Of a stretch of DNA of 64,000 nucleotides, positions 35,664 through 43,600 are shown one piece after another; the stretch's first letter is position 1; every line of letters begins with the position of its first letter. Both the position numbers and the translations under genes were made by a program. Under the pieces are notes generated by a model that saw only the letters and a list, made by a program, of their open reading frames with translations, was not told the DNA's origin and made no database searches. Source of the DNA: Clostridium felsineum DSM 794 (GTDB taxonomy: Bacteria > Bacillota > Clostridia > Clostridiales > Clostridiaceae); contig NZ_CP096980.1 in the NCBI RefSeq assembly GCF_002006355.2, positions 4,030,001 to 4,094,000 on the forward strand, written 5' to 3'.

Positions 35664-35999
35664 AAACTAATCCCTCCACCAACTTTAGCTATTGTAGGTG
35701 TTGAAAAAAGATAATCAATCGGTTTAGTTAACTTCGCTACTCCCTTTCATATACCTACTCCTGCACCTGAATCTGCTGCTGATCCTACTCCTGTTATTAT
35801 TTTACCCCCCTATATGAATCTACAAATCTTCCCCATTCTGGATTGTAATATCTACTTTGCAAATAGTATAATCCTGTTTCACTCTTATATCTATATGAAT
35901 TTATTGGAGTGCTGTATCCTTTAAGCTTCCATCTACAGCTATTAGCTTGCCGAAGCTGTCATAAGTATAACTTACCATCCGTGTATCTTATTTGTCAAT
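35664..35999 (-). pseudogene. Decayed 3' end of an RHS/YD-repeat toxin gene
   Basis: Reading leftward from 35999 the DNA aligns closely with the intact RHS core at about 41331-41520: SYTYDSFGKLIA, DGSLKDT, then ETGLYYLQSRYYNPEWGRF. A deletion and frameshifts remove the NPYRYKSYRYD part, and stops follow. Beyond it a separate glycine-rich toxin-like tip can be read (IITGVGSAADSGAGVGI, a TGA stop, then KGVAKLTKPIDY). It is broken and cannot make a full product. The gap 35409-35663 beyond it is AT-rich with no feature I can support. Confidence 0.8.
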
Positions 36000-36029
36000 T
36001 AATTCTATATTATTCTCTTTATACAAAAA

Positions 36030-36073
36030 CAGATTTCCATAATAATTTTTCTCTATTATGAAAATCTGCTTTT
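36030..36073 (-). repeat. Cassette spacer repeat, copy 6 (terminator hairpin)
   Basis: The last of six near-identical leftward terminators in the array. The stem pairs CAGATTTTCATAATA with TTATTATGGAAATCTG, followed by a T-run. It ends the cassette of the immunity-like gene at 36097. Confidence 0.85.
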
Positions 36074-36096
36074 ATATCTTCTAAATTAATTTATTT

Positions 36097-36594
36097 TCAA
36101 AAAAAATATCCTATTTTAAATTCAAAGAAAATCGTAGCTGCCATTGTCGCAGCTACAAAATATATAACAGCAATAACCACTATTATTTTTTTACTTTTCT
36201 TCATCTTATTACTTTTATCTCTTATCATATACATAGCTCTTATAATTGCAACTATAACTAAAACCCATAGCAAGAGTTCCACCAATCTATCACTTACAGC
36301 ATCATTATTATAATATTTATTACCTAAATATATTATACTTGTTACAAACGCACCAAGAAGAGTTACAACCAAACACGTTTTAATTTTTTTCACATCTCTA
36401 TCTTCTCTTAATATTTGAACTATTAAGCCTAATATTATTATAAAGGTAATTACAAGACACACCCAAAACTTTCCATCATGTCCTGTTCGCTTTGCCATAA
36501 GATATGACATTATGCTTACACCTACTAATGTGCCTTTTCCAACGTTATCTATATCATAAAATTCAACTAACTTCCTAAATATCTTATTTCTCAT
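36097..36594 (-). CDS. Candidate immunity protein E, four-helix membrane protein
   Basis: A 165-residue protein with about four hydrophobic helices (near 20-38, 45-60, 78-95, 108-125) plus a final one near 138-158. It shares with its paralogues at 37025, 38587 and 40112 the start MxNKIFxxLVxxYD, the LGLIVQILREDRD motif (about 55-67) and a basic KKSKK before the last helix. It directly follows an orphan toxin tip (36614-36865), as an immunity gene does. The membrane location suggests it neutralises a toxin acting on the membrane. Function is inferred from position and family repetition. Confidence 0.65.
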   Translation of the reverse strand: MRNKIFRKLVEFYDIDNVGKGTLVGVSIMSYLMAKRTGHDGKFWVCLVITFIIILGLIVQILREDRDVKKIKTCLVVTLLGAFVTSIIYLGNKYYNNDAVSDRLVELLLWVLVIVAIIRAMYMIRDKSNKMKKSKKIIVVIAVIYFVAATMAATIFFEFKIGYFF

Positions 36595-36613
36595 TACATT
36601 AACCCCTTATTTA

Positions 36614-36865
36614 TTAATCAAGACCTTTTTTCAATTTTTCCTCAGCATATCCTATTCCATAAGATACAACCATACTTGCCGCTATTCCAAGTATTCCTTC
36701 CGGAAAAAAAACAGTTGCAATTACCCCTGCCGCAATTCCCGCACCATCTATAAGTAACCTCTGATATTTATGCTTATAATTCAAGCCATCATCTACCATC
36801 CCAAGTACTGATGCTGCTGCGGAAAGCGGTCCACAGAACTTTGACATTTTTGCTGAAGCATACAT
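36614..36865 (-). CDS. Orphan RHS toxin tip E (C-terminal fragment)
   Basis: An 83-residue frame nearly identical in its first half to the C-terminus of the large RHS protein (MYASAKMSKFCGPLSAAASV, then GMVDDGLNY), diverging at the end (GIAASMVVSYGIGYAEEKLKK). Upstream homology continues for RGR-VGA codons and then meets an in-frame TGA, so this is a detached 3' end. A GGAG two bases before ATG is poor spacing. It may be unexpressed DNA kept for recombination. Hydrophobic and glycine-rich, it looks membrane-inserting. Confidence 0.6.
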   Translation of the reverse strand: MYASAKMSKFCGPLSAAASVLGMVDDGLNYKHKYQRLLIDGAGIAAGVIATVFFPEGILGIAASMVVSYGIGYAEEKLKKGLD

Positions 36866-36964
36866 AGCTCCTACTCTACCTCTTCATTATTATAAATCCA
36901 ATTTACCATTTTAGCTTCTTATTTGTCAATTAACTCCATTAAATTTTCTCACTTTATAAAAAAA

Positions 36965-37012
36965 CAGATTTCCATAATATTTTTCTCTATTATGAAAATC
37001 CGCTTTAATATC
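36965..37012 (-). repeat. Cassette spacer repeat, copy 5
   Basis: The same terminator hairpin as the other copies, within a longer conserved spacer (about 36881-37020). The spacer also contains TTTGTCAATTAACTCC, a relic of the RHS core sequence at about 41518-41532. Confidence 0.85.
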
Positions 37013-37024
37013 TTCTAAATCAAT

Positions 37025-37522
37025 TTAGTTTCTAAAAACATATGTTATGTCTTTCCAACATAAAATTGTAACTGCTATTGCTAAAACTATAAAATATATA
37101 ACAGCTATAACCACCATTATCTTTTTACTTTTCTTCATGTTTTTTTGCGTTTTCATCATAAATATAGCCCTTATAATTACAACTATAGCAGCAACCCATA
37201 TTATAGTTACAAATACTATAGACCCCATAACCTTATCATTCCAATATTTATTCAGAAAATATAGACCACTATTTATAAGTGACATAACTAAAGTTGCTAA
37301 CACATAGTTCATTATCTTTTTTTTATCTCTATCTTCTCTTAATATCTGAACTATTAAACCTAATATCATTACAAATTCAAGAACAACCGGTAGCCAATCT
37401 TTACCTACTGGTGTATGTTTTGCAATAAAATATGCTACTGCACTTAAAGTTAGCATTAGTCCTTTGTCTACTTTATCTATATCATAAAATTTAACTAACT
37501 CCCCAAATATTTTATTTTTCAT
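37025..37522 (-). CDS. Candidate immunity protein D, four-helix membrane protein
   Basis: A 165-residue paralogue of the other small membrane proteins here. Its second half (from LGLIVQILREDRDKKKI to YVFRN) is almost identical, at DNA level too, to the immunity-like protein at 40112-40612. Its first 45 residues differ strongly (GLMLTLSAVAYFIAKHTPVG). This mosaic pattern indicates recombination or gene conversion between cassettes. It follows orphan tip D by 25 bases, with GAGGGTGATAGGGG before ATG. Confidence 0.65.
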   Translation of the reverse strand: MKNKIFGELVKFYDIDKVDKGLMLTLSAVAYFIAKHTPVGKDWLPVVLEFVMILGLIVQILREDRDKKKIMNYVLATLVMSLINSGLYFLNKYWNDKVMGSIVFVTIIWVAAIVVIIRAIFMMKTQKNMKKSKKIMVVIAVIYFIVLAIAVTILCWKDITYVFRN

Positions 37523-37547
37523 CCCCTATCACCCTCTTATTCTTCTA

Positions 37548-37814
37548 TTAAATCATTATCTCCACCAGCAAACTTTTTTTTGCCCACTCTTCACCTGCTC
37601 CTATAATAAAAGAAGCTAACATACATGCCCCTGCTCCAAGTATTCCTTCCGGTAAAAGAACCGTTGCAATTACACCTAACGCTATTCCCACACCATCTAT
37701 AAGTAACCTCTGAGTTTTATGTTTATAATTCAAACCATCATCTACCATTCCCAGTACTGATGCTGCTGCAGAAAGCGGTCCGCAAAACTTTGACATTTTT
37801 ACTGAAGCATACAT
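37548..37814 (-). CDS. Orphan RHS toxin tip D, frameshifted at its end
   Basis: An 88-residue frame starting MYASVKMSKFCG and nearly identical to the tip of the intact RHS protein through GAGEEWAKK. There a single base is missing next to the A-run (GGGC then eight A, against GGGCG then eight A in the parent). The last residues become SLLVEIMI instead of the parent-like FAGGDNDLIEE, which is still readable in the next frame. An in-frame stop lies just upstream of the ATG region. Likely a cassette copy in decay. Confidence 0.55.
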   Translation of the reverse strand: MYASVKMSKFCGPLSAAASVLGMVDDGLNYKHKTQRLLIDGVGIALGVIATVLLPEGILGAGACMLASFIIGAGEEWAKKSLLVEIMI

Positions 37815-37913
37815 AGCTCCTACTCTACCTCTTCATTATCATGAATCCAATTTACCATTTTAGCTTCTTATTTGTCAATTAACTCCATTAAATTTTCTCA
37901 CTTTATAAAAAAA

Positions 37914-37955
37914 CAGATTTCCATAATAATTTTTCTCTATTATGAAAATCTGCTT
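37914..37955 (-). repeat. Cassette spacer repeat, copy 4
   Basis: Terminator hairpin identical in plan to the other copies, in a conserved spacer (about 37825-37955) with the same RHS-core relic. Confidence 0.85.
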
Positions 37956-37979
37956 ATCATATAGGTTGTAATAAAGTTC

Positions 37980-38399
37980 TTACATTGTGATTTCTAAAGT
38001 GTCACAATTATTTAAAAATATATTACCTAATAATTTATTATGCTTAATTTTATATATGGCATTAAAAACTCCAACTGCCATTAATATAATTGATAAAATT
38101 GCTAATACCGTTAAAATTATAGGTTTATATATTACTGAAATTTGAGGATAGTTATCCTGGATTATAACAAATATTATAATTATAGCAATTATTAATGCCA
38201 AGAGTGAATCCATAACTATTAATAGTATTCTTTCTTCCCTACTTATTTTATATTTAAAACTCAAAATAAATAAACCTATTATAAGTAACGCTAGTGTTAA
38301 TACTGTTACTGGAAATGGTATATTTTCTATACCTATACTTTTAATAATTGCCGTAATTATTAACACTATTCCAATTGCTTTACTTCTGCTCATCTTCAT
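37980..38399 (-). CDS. Second-type candidate immunity protein B, membrane protein
   Basis: A 139-residue protein with four hydrophobic helices (about 7-24, 28-48, 57-82, 93-113). It is unrelated by eye to the 165-residue family, so it should protect against a different toxin. No toxin tip precedes it; it stands alone between two spacer repeats. A closely similar copy lies at 39587-39958. GAGG lies about 10 bases before ATG. Confidence 0.6.
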   Translation of the reverse strand: MKMSRSKAIGIVLIITAIIKSIGIENIPFPVTVLTLALLIIGLFILSFKYKISREERILLIVMDSLLALIIAIIIIFVIIQDNYPQISVIYKPIILTVLAILSIILMAVGVFNAIYKIKHNKLLGNIFLNNCDTLEITM

Positions 38400-38508
38400 A
38401 ATTTTATTTCCTCAACCTTCTACACACTCAAAATTATAAATCCAACTTACCATTTTAGTTTCTTATTTGTCAATTAACTCCATTGAATTTTCTCACTTTA
38501 TAAAAAAA

Positions 38509-38550
38509 CAGATTTCCATAATAATTTTTCTCTATTATGAAAATCTGCTT
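38509..38550 (-). repeat. Cassette spacer repeat, copy 3
   Basis: Terminator hairpin and flanking spacer (about 38435-38550) with the RHS-core relic, between immunity genes C and B. Confidence 0.85.
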
Positions 38551-38586
38551 AGGACTTTCTAAAATAACTTATTTTTTAAAAATCTA

Positions 38587-39072
38587 TCATCCTTTGCTCT
38601 TAAATAAAATCATGACTACTATTAATATCACTATACAATATATCGAAAAAACTACAAAGAATATTTTTTGACCTTTCTTAAATCTATTGTTTTTGTTCCT
38701 CAAAACAATAATTGTGCATATAATAATCACTATCGCTAAAGCACATAAAAATAGTTCAACTAAATATCCAACTATGACAATATTATTGTAATATTTATTC
38801 ATCAAATATGATATAGAAGTTACAAATATACCAATCAAAGTTCCAAATAAATATGTTTTTATCCTTCTGGCTTCTCTATCTTTTCTCATTATCTGAACTA
38901 TTAAGCCTAATATCATTGCAAGTGTAATCACACCGCATACCCAAATTTTTGCATCCCTTGCTGTCCTTTTCGCTACTATATACGATATTATAGATATACT
39001 CACTAATGTACCTGTTGCCAAACTACCTGCATCATAAATTTCAACTAACTTTCTAAATATTTTATTCCTCAT
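38587..39072 (-). CDS. Candidate immunity protein C, four-helix membrane protein
   Basis: A 161-residue paralogue of the 165-residue family. It keeps MRNKIFRKLVEIYD, LGLIVQIMRKDRE and the basic stretch before the last helix, but is more diverged along its length. It follows orphan tip C, which is also the most diverged tip, so toxin and immunity appear to have changed together. GAGGGTGATAGAGG precedes the ATG. Confidence 0.65.
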   Translation of the reverse strand: MRNKIFRKLVEIYDAGSLATGTLVSISIISYIVAKRTARDAKIWVCGVITLAMILGLIVQIMRKDREARRIKTYLFGTLIGIFVTSISYLMNKYYNNIVIVGYLVELFLCALAIVIIICTIIVLRNKNNRFKKGQKIFFVVFSIYCIVILIVVMILFKSKG

Positions 39073-39127
39073 CCTCTATCACCCTCTTATTAATCCTAAT
39101 CTTTCTCTTCTTTCCAGAGAGCATCTT

Positions 39128-39373
39128 TCAAAGCACTTCCCCCCAAGATATTCCAAAGGATGCAAGCATACCTACTCCTACTGCAAATAATCCTGGTGCT
39201 AAAAAAGCTCCTATAGCTACAGACACCCCTGCCCCTATCACAAGTCCAGCAATATCTACAAGTACCCTCTGCGTTCCATACTTATAATTCAAGCCATCAT
39301 CTACCATCCCAAGTACTGATGATGCTGCAGAAAGCGGTCCACAAAACTTTGACATTTTTGCTGAAGCATACAT
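39128..39373 (-). CDS. Orphan RHS toxin tip C (C-terminal fragment)
   Basis: An 81-residue frame. The first 30 residues equal the shared tip start (MYASAKMSKFCGPLSAASSV). After DGLNYKYGTQR it diverges to a glycine-rich hydrophobic end with GLVIGAGVSVAIGAF and GMLASFGISWGE. The sharp change after a conserved stretch is typical of polymorphic toxin tips exchanged at a shared junction. An in-frame stop lies upstream, so it is detached from any RHS body. Its partner immunity gene lies 55 bases downstream. Confidence 0.6.
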   Translation of the reverse strand: MYASAKMSKFCGPLSAASSVLGMVDDGLNYKYGTQRVLVDIAGLVIGAGVSVAIGAFLAPGLFAVGVGMLASFGISWGEVL

Positions 39374-39472
39374 AGCTCCTACTCTACCTCTTCATTATCA
39401 TGAATCCAATTTACCATTTTAGCTTCTTATTTGTCAATTAACTCCATTAAATTTTCTCACTTTATAAAAAAA

Positions 39473-39515
39473 CAGATTTTCATAATAATTTTTCTCTATT
39501 ATGAAAATCTGCTTA
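39473..39515 (-). repeat. Cassette spacer repeat, copy 2
   Basis: Terminator hairpin in a conserved spacer (about 39388-39515) with the RHS-core relic. Confidence 0.85.
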
Positions 39516-39586
39516 TCATATACGTTGTAATAAAGTTCTTACATTGTGATTTCTAAAGTGTCACAATTATTTAAAAATATATTACC

Positions 39587-39958
39587 TTATAATTTATTAT
39601 GCTTAATTTTATATATGGCATTAAAAACTCCAACTGCCATTAATATAATTGATAAAATTGCTAATACCGTTAAAATTAAAGGTTTATATATTACTGAAAT
39701 TTGAGGATAGTTATCCTGAATTATAACAAATATTATAAGTATAGTGATTATTAATGCCAACAATGACGTCATAATTATTAATAGTATTCTTTCTTCCCTA
39801 CTTATTTTATATTTAAAAGTCAAAACAAATGCACCTATTATAAGTGCCGCTAATGCTACTACTGTTACTGGAAATGGTATATTTTCTATACCTATACTTT
39901 TAATAATTGCCGTAATTATTAACACTATTCCAATTGCCTTAGTTTTGCTCATCTTCAT
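39587..39958 (-). CDS. Second-type candidate immunity protein B-prime, truncated copy
   Basis: A 123-residue copy of the protein at 37980-38399, with the same four helices and identical motifs (NIPFPVTV, YKISREERILLI, DNYPQISVIYKP). A single base difference (T at 39588, where the other copy has A at 38029) turns a Leu codon into TAA and removes the last 15 residues, which remain readable afterwards. The lost tail is polar, so the membrane core is intact and function may survive. No toxin tip precedes it. Confidence 0.6.
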   Translation of the reverse strand: MKMSKTKAIGIVLIITAIIKSIGIENIPFPVTVVALAALIIGAFVLTFKYKISREERILLIIMTSLLALIITILIIFVIIQDNYPQISVIYKPLILTVLAILSIILMAVGVFNAIYKIKHNKL

Positions 39959-40050
39959 AATTTTATTGCCTCAAAATTATAAATTCAATTTACCATTTTT
40001 ATTTCTTATTTGTCAATTAACTCCATCCACTTTTTCTCTTTATACAAAAA

Positions 40051-40093
40051 CAGATTCCCATAATAATTTTTCTATATTATGAAAATCTGCTTT
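40051..40093 (-). repeat. Cassette spacer repeat, copy 1
   Basis: The first spacer hairpin after the immunity gene of the intact RHS toxin. It is slightly diverged from the others and is preceded by the TTTGTCAATTAACTCC relic (about 40010-40025). Confidence 0.85.
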
Positions 40094-40111
40094 AATATCT
40101 TCTAAATCAAT

Positions 40112-40612
40112 TTAGTTTCTAAAAACATATGTTATGTCTTTCCAACATAAAATTGTAACTGCTATTGCTAAAACTATAATATATATAACCGCTATAACCA
40201 CCATTATCTTTTTACTTTTCTTCATGTTTTTTTGCGTTTTCATCATAAATATAGCCCTTATAATTACAACTATAGCAGCAACCCATATTATAGTTACAAA
40301 TACTATAGACCCCATAACCTTATCATTCCAATATTTATTCAGAAAATATATACCACTACTTATAAGTGACATAACTAAAGTTGCTAATATATAGTTTATT
40401 ATCTTTTTTTTATCTCTATCTTCTCTTAATATCTGAACTATTAAACCTAATATCATTACCAATGTAAGTACAAAACTTGCCCAAAACTTTCCATCTCTGT
40501 CTATCCGCTTTGCCATAAGATATGACATCATGAATATACCTACTAATGTACCTCTTCCCAATTTATCTATATCATAAAATTTAACTACCTTCTTAAATAT
40601 TTTATTCATCAT
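40112..40612 (-). CDS. Candidate cognate immunity protein A of the RHS toxin
   Basis: A 166-residue membrane protein with four to five hydrophobic helices, starting 14 bases after the RHS gene stop, the usual place for the cognate immunity gene. Its N-terminal third resembles immunity E (GTLVGIFMMSYLMAKR against GTLVGVSIMSYLMAKR), while the rest is almost identical to immunity D. It is therefore a mosaic. AAGGTGA precedes a double ATG. Confidence 0.7.
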   Translation of the reverse strand: MMNKIFKKVVKFYDIDKLGRGTLVGIFMMSYLMAKRIDRDGKFWASFVLTLVMILGLIVQILREDRDKKKIINYILATLVMSLISSGIYFLNKYWNDKVMGSIVFVTIIWVAAIVVIIRAIFMMKTQKNMKKSKKIMVVIAVIYIIVLAIAVTILCWKDITYVFRN

Positions 40613-40626
40613 CCTCTATCACCTTC

Positions 40627-43600
40627 TTATTCTTTTATTAAATCATTATCTCCACCAGCATACTTTTTTTTCGCCCACTCTTCACCTGCTCCTATAACAT
40701 AAGAAGCTCCCATACATAACACTGCTCCAAGTATTCCTTCCGGTAAAAGAACCGTTGCAATTACACCTAACGCAATTCCCGCACCATCTATAAGTAACCT
40801 CTGATATTTATGCTTATAATTCAAGCCATCATCTACCATACCCAGCACTGATGCTGCTGCAGAAAGCGGTCCACAAAACTTTGACATTTTTGCTGAAGCA
40901 TACATAGCTCCTACTCTACCTCTTATTGCTTCTGGAAAGGTTTCTGGCGGAAAGAGAACATATTTTTTACTAATTCCCCACTTAGATAACCCTGCTGTTA
41001 CACTATCTAAACCTGATTCAACTGGTGCTGCTTTTTTATCTCCTGTGTAGCTATTAACTTTATGAATAACCTTTCTCGTTCCACTACTGTTGGATGGCCT
41101 ACTTACAGGTCTGCTAGCTGGTCTACTGGCTGGCCTACTAGGTGTTTCATAAGCACTAGCTTTGCTTACTCCTCCAATGCCTGCTGGCACTACAAATACC
41201 GTTTGATCTCCATCCATTATTATTCCTATATTTCCATCTACATCAGCTTTATTTACAGGATTATTCTCACAGTATGCAAACATATTACCTGACAACAATT
41301 CTCCCTGATTTGCAGTAATTGAATCTGCATTTATAAATCTTCCCCATTCTGGATTGTAATATCTGCTTTGCAAATAGTATAATCCTGTTTCACTATCATA
41401 TCTGTAACTCTTATATCTATATGGATTTATTTGTCCTACTGTATCCTTTAAGCTTCCATCTATAGCTATTAGCTTGCCGAAGCTGTCATAAGTATAACTT
41501 ACCACCTGTGTACCTGATTTGTCAATTAATCCTATTATAATTCCTGTTGCGTCTTTAATGTAATAGTAGTCACTGCCATTTAAATTCATACTTATAAGCT
41601 GATCAGAACTATCGTAGGTGTAGTATATTTGATTAGTTCCATCTGTTTCATAGGTTACCTTGTCACCATCTAAATGATATTTTGTTGTAACTCCATTTAC
41701 AGTTTTTTCAGTTCTAGCTCCATCTTCGTTATATTTATAGCTTATATTTTGTCCATTACCTAACATAGCTGCCAGTTGTTTTCCCTGTTCCCAGGTGTAA
41801 CTGTACCTTCCATCATTTAATGGATTTCCTACAGCATCATAGCTTATGTTTACTCCATTGTAATTTGTAAGCTTATCCTTCCAACTTGAATCTCCATAGC
41901 CATAATTTATGGTACTGCCTGCTGCTGGTAAATCTCCTGTAGTATATGGGTATTCTGTTTTACTAAGCAAGTTTCCACCTGCATCATAGTTATAAACCTC
42001 TGTTTTATTTAGTACCCCGTTATCCTCTCTTTTTAATTCTTCTAATTCATTATAGGTATACTTTATTGTTTTTCCAGCTTCAGTTACTGTTTCAATATTT
42101 CCATTGCCATCATAGGTATAGCTTGTTTTATTTCCATTATTGTCTACTGTTCCTATTTTTGAAGAATCCTTTGAATCCACATCTGGTTTTACTATATATA
42201 TTCTTAAAGCTTCAAGCCTTAGTCCTTGACCTTCTGTTCCTGCTGTTTGTCCATCGCTTACTACATCTGTCCATCCTTTATTTTGTACCTGTGCTTGATA
42301 GTATATGTGATATCCGCTTTTTGCACCTTCAAGCTCTATTTTAACTGCTTCCATTCTAAGGTTTTGCCCCTCTGTTCCTGCTTCATCTCCATCATACACC
42401 CAAGGCTGCCAACCTATGTTTTGCACTTGTGCTTGATACTTTATTCTCATTCCACTAGTTGGATTGGTAAGCTTCACCTTAAGAGCTTCCATTCTAAGTC
42501 CTTTACCTTCTGTTCCTGCCGTTTGTCCATCATTTACCCAAGGATTTTGCCAACCTGTATTTTCAACGTGAGCATCGTAGGTTACACCTGTATTTGAGGT
42601 TTGTGCCCCTGGCAGGTATTCATAACTAATATTATATTTTGAGGTTCCCGTATTTATAGTGCTTGCTGTTCTTCTAGACAAAGTGTCATAGCTGTTATCA
42701 AATTCATTACTACCATATTTTGAGGCTGTTAATTTATTGTCTTTATCATAAGTATAATCAGTTTCATGATTTACACCATTGACCTTATCCTTTAATGAGG
42801 CTAAATTATTATTTTTATCGTAATTGTAATTTATTTCATTTCCATTAGAGTCTGAGCTTTTAACTAGCTTGTCTTCTAAATCATAAGTATAGCTGTTAAC
42901 TACATCATTGACATTATCGTTTTCCTGTGCAAGATTTCCAGCTGCATCATACTTATAGGTATATCTTGGCTTTTCTACTGATATTCTTATAGCTTCTATT
43001 CTTAAGCCCTTTCCTACAGTTCCTGCGGTTTCACCATCCTGTACTGGATCCATCCAACCTATACCTTCTACATGTACTTGATATCTTACAATATAACCTT
43101 TTGGTGCGCCTTCAAGCTCTATTTTTACTGCTTCCATTCTAAGCCCTTGGTTTTCTGTTCCTGCTTCCTGTCCATCATACACCCAATCCTGCCAGCCTAC
43201 ATTTTGTACATGTGCCTGATATTTTATTTTCATTCCCGGCAGTGCATTATTTAATTTAACCTTCATAGCTTCTAATCTCAAAGATTGTCCTTCTGTTCCT
43301 GCTTCACTGTAATCACTTACGGGATTTTGCCAGCCTATATTTTGAACTTGACCTGAATAGCTTACTCCAACTGAATTATCTCCACCAACCAAATCTGCTG
43401 TTTTTCTATCTAGATTATCATAGTCAGTACTAACTGATTGTCCATTTCCATAATTAGATTTTAAAAGCACACTGGTTCTAGGTTCATAGATATTTTGAGT
43501 TAAATTTTGATTTCCAACTGATACAGAAGTATTATTTCCTAATGGATCATATGCAAAATTATAGCTAAACCCATTATGATTGATTTTACTTATAGCATCA

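Noticed and set aside
36000..40100. Spacer repeats as a CRISPR array
   Set aside because: Units are about 100 bases, spaced by whole genes of several hundred bases, and contain terminators; no cas genes are present.
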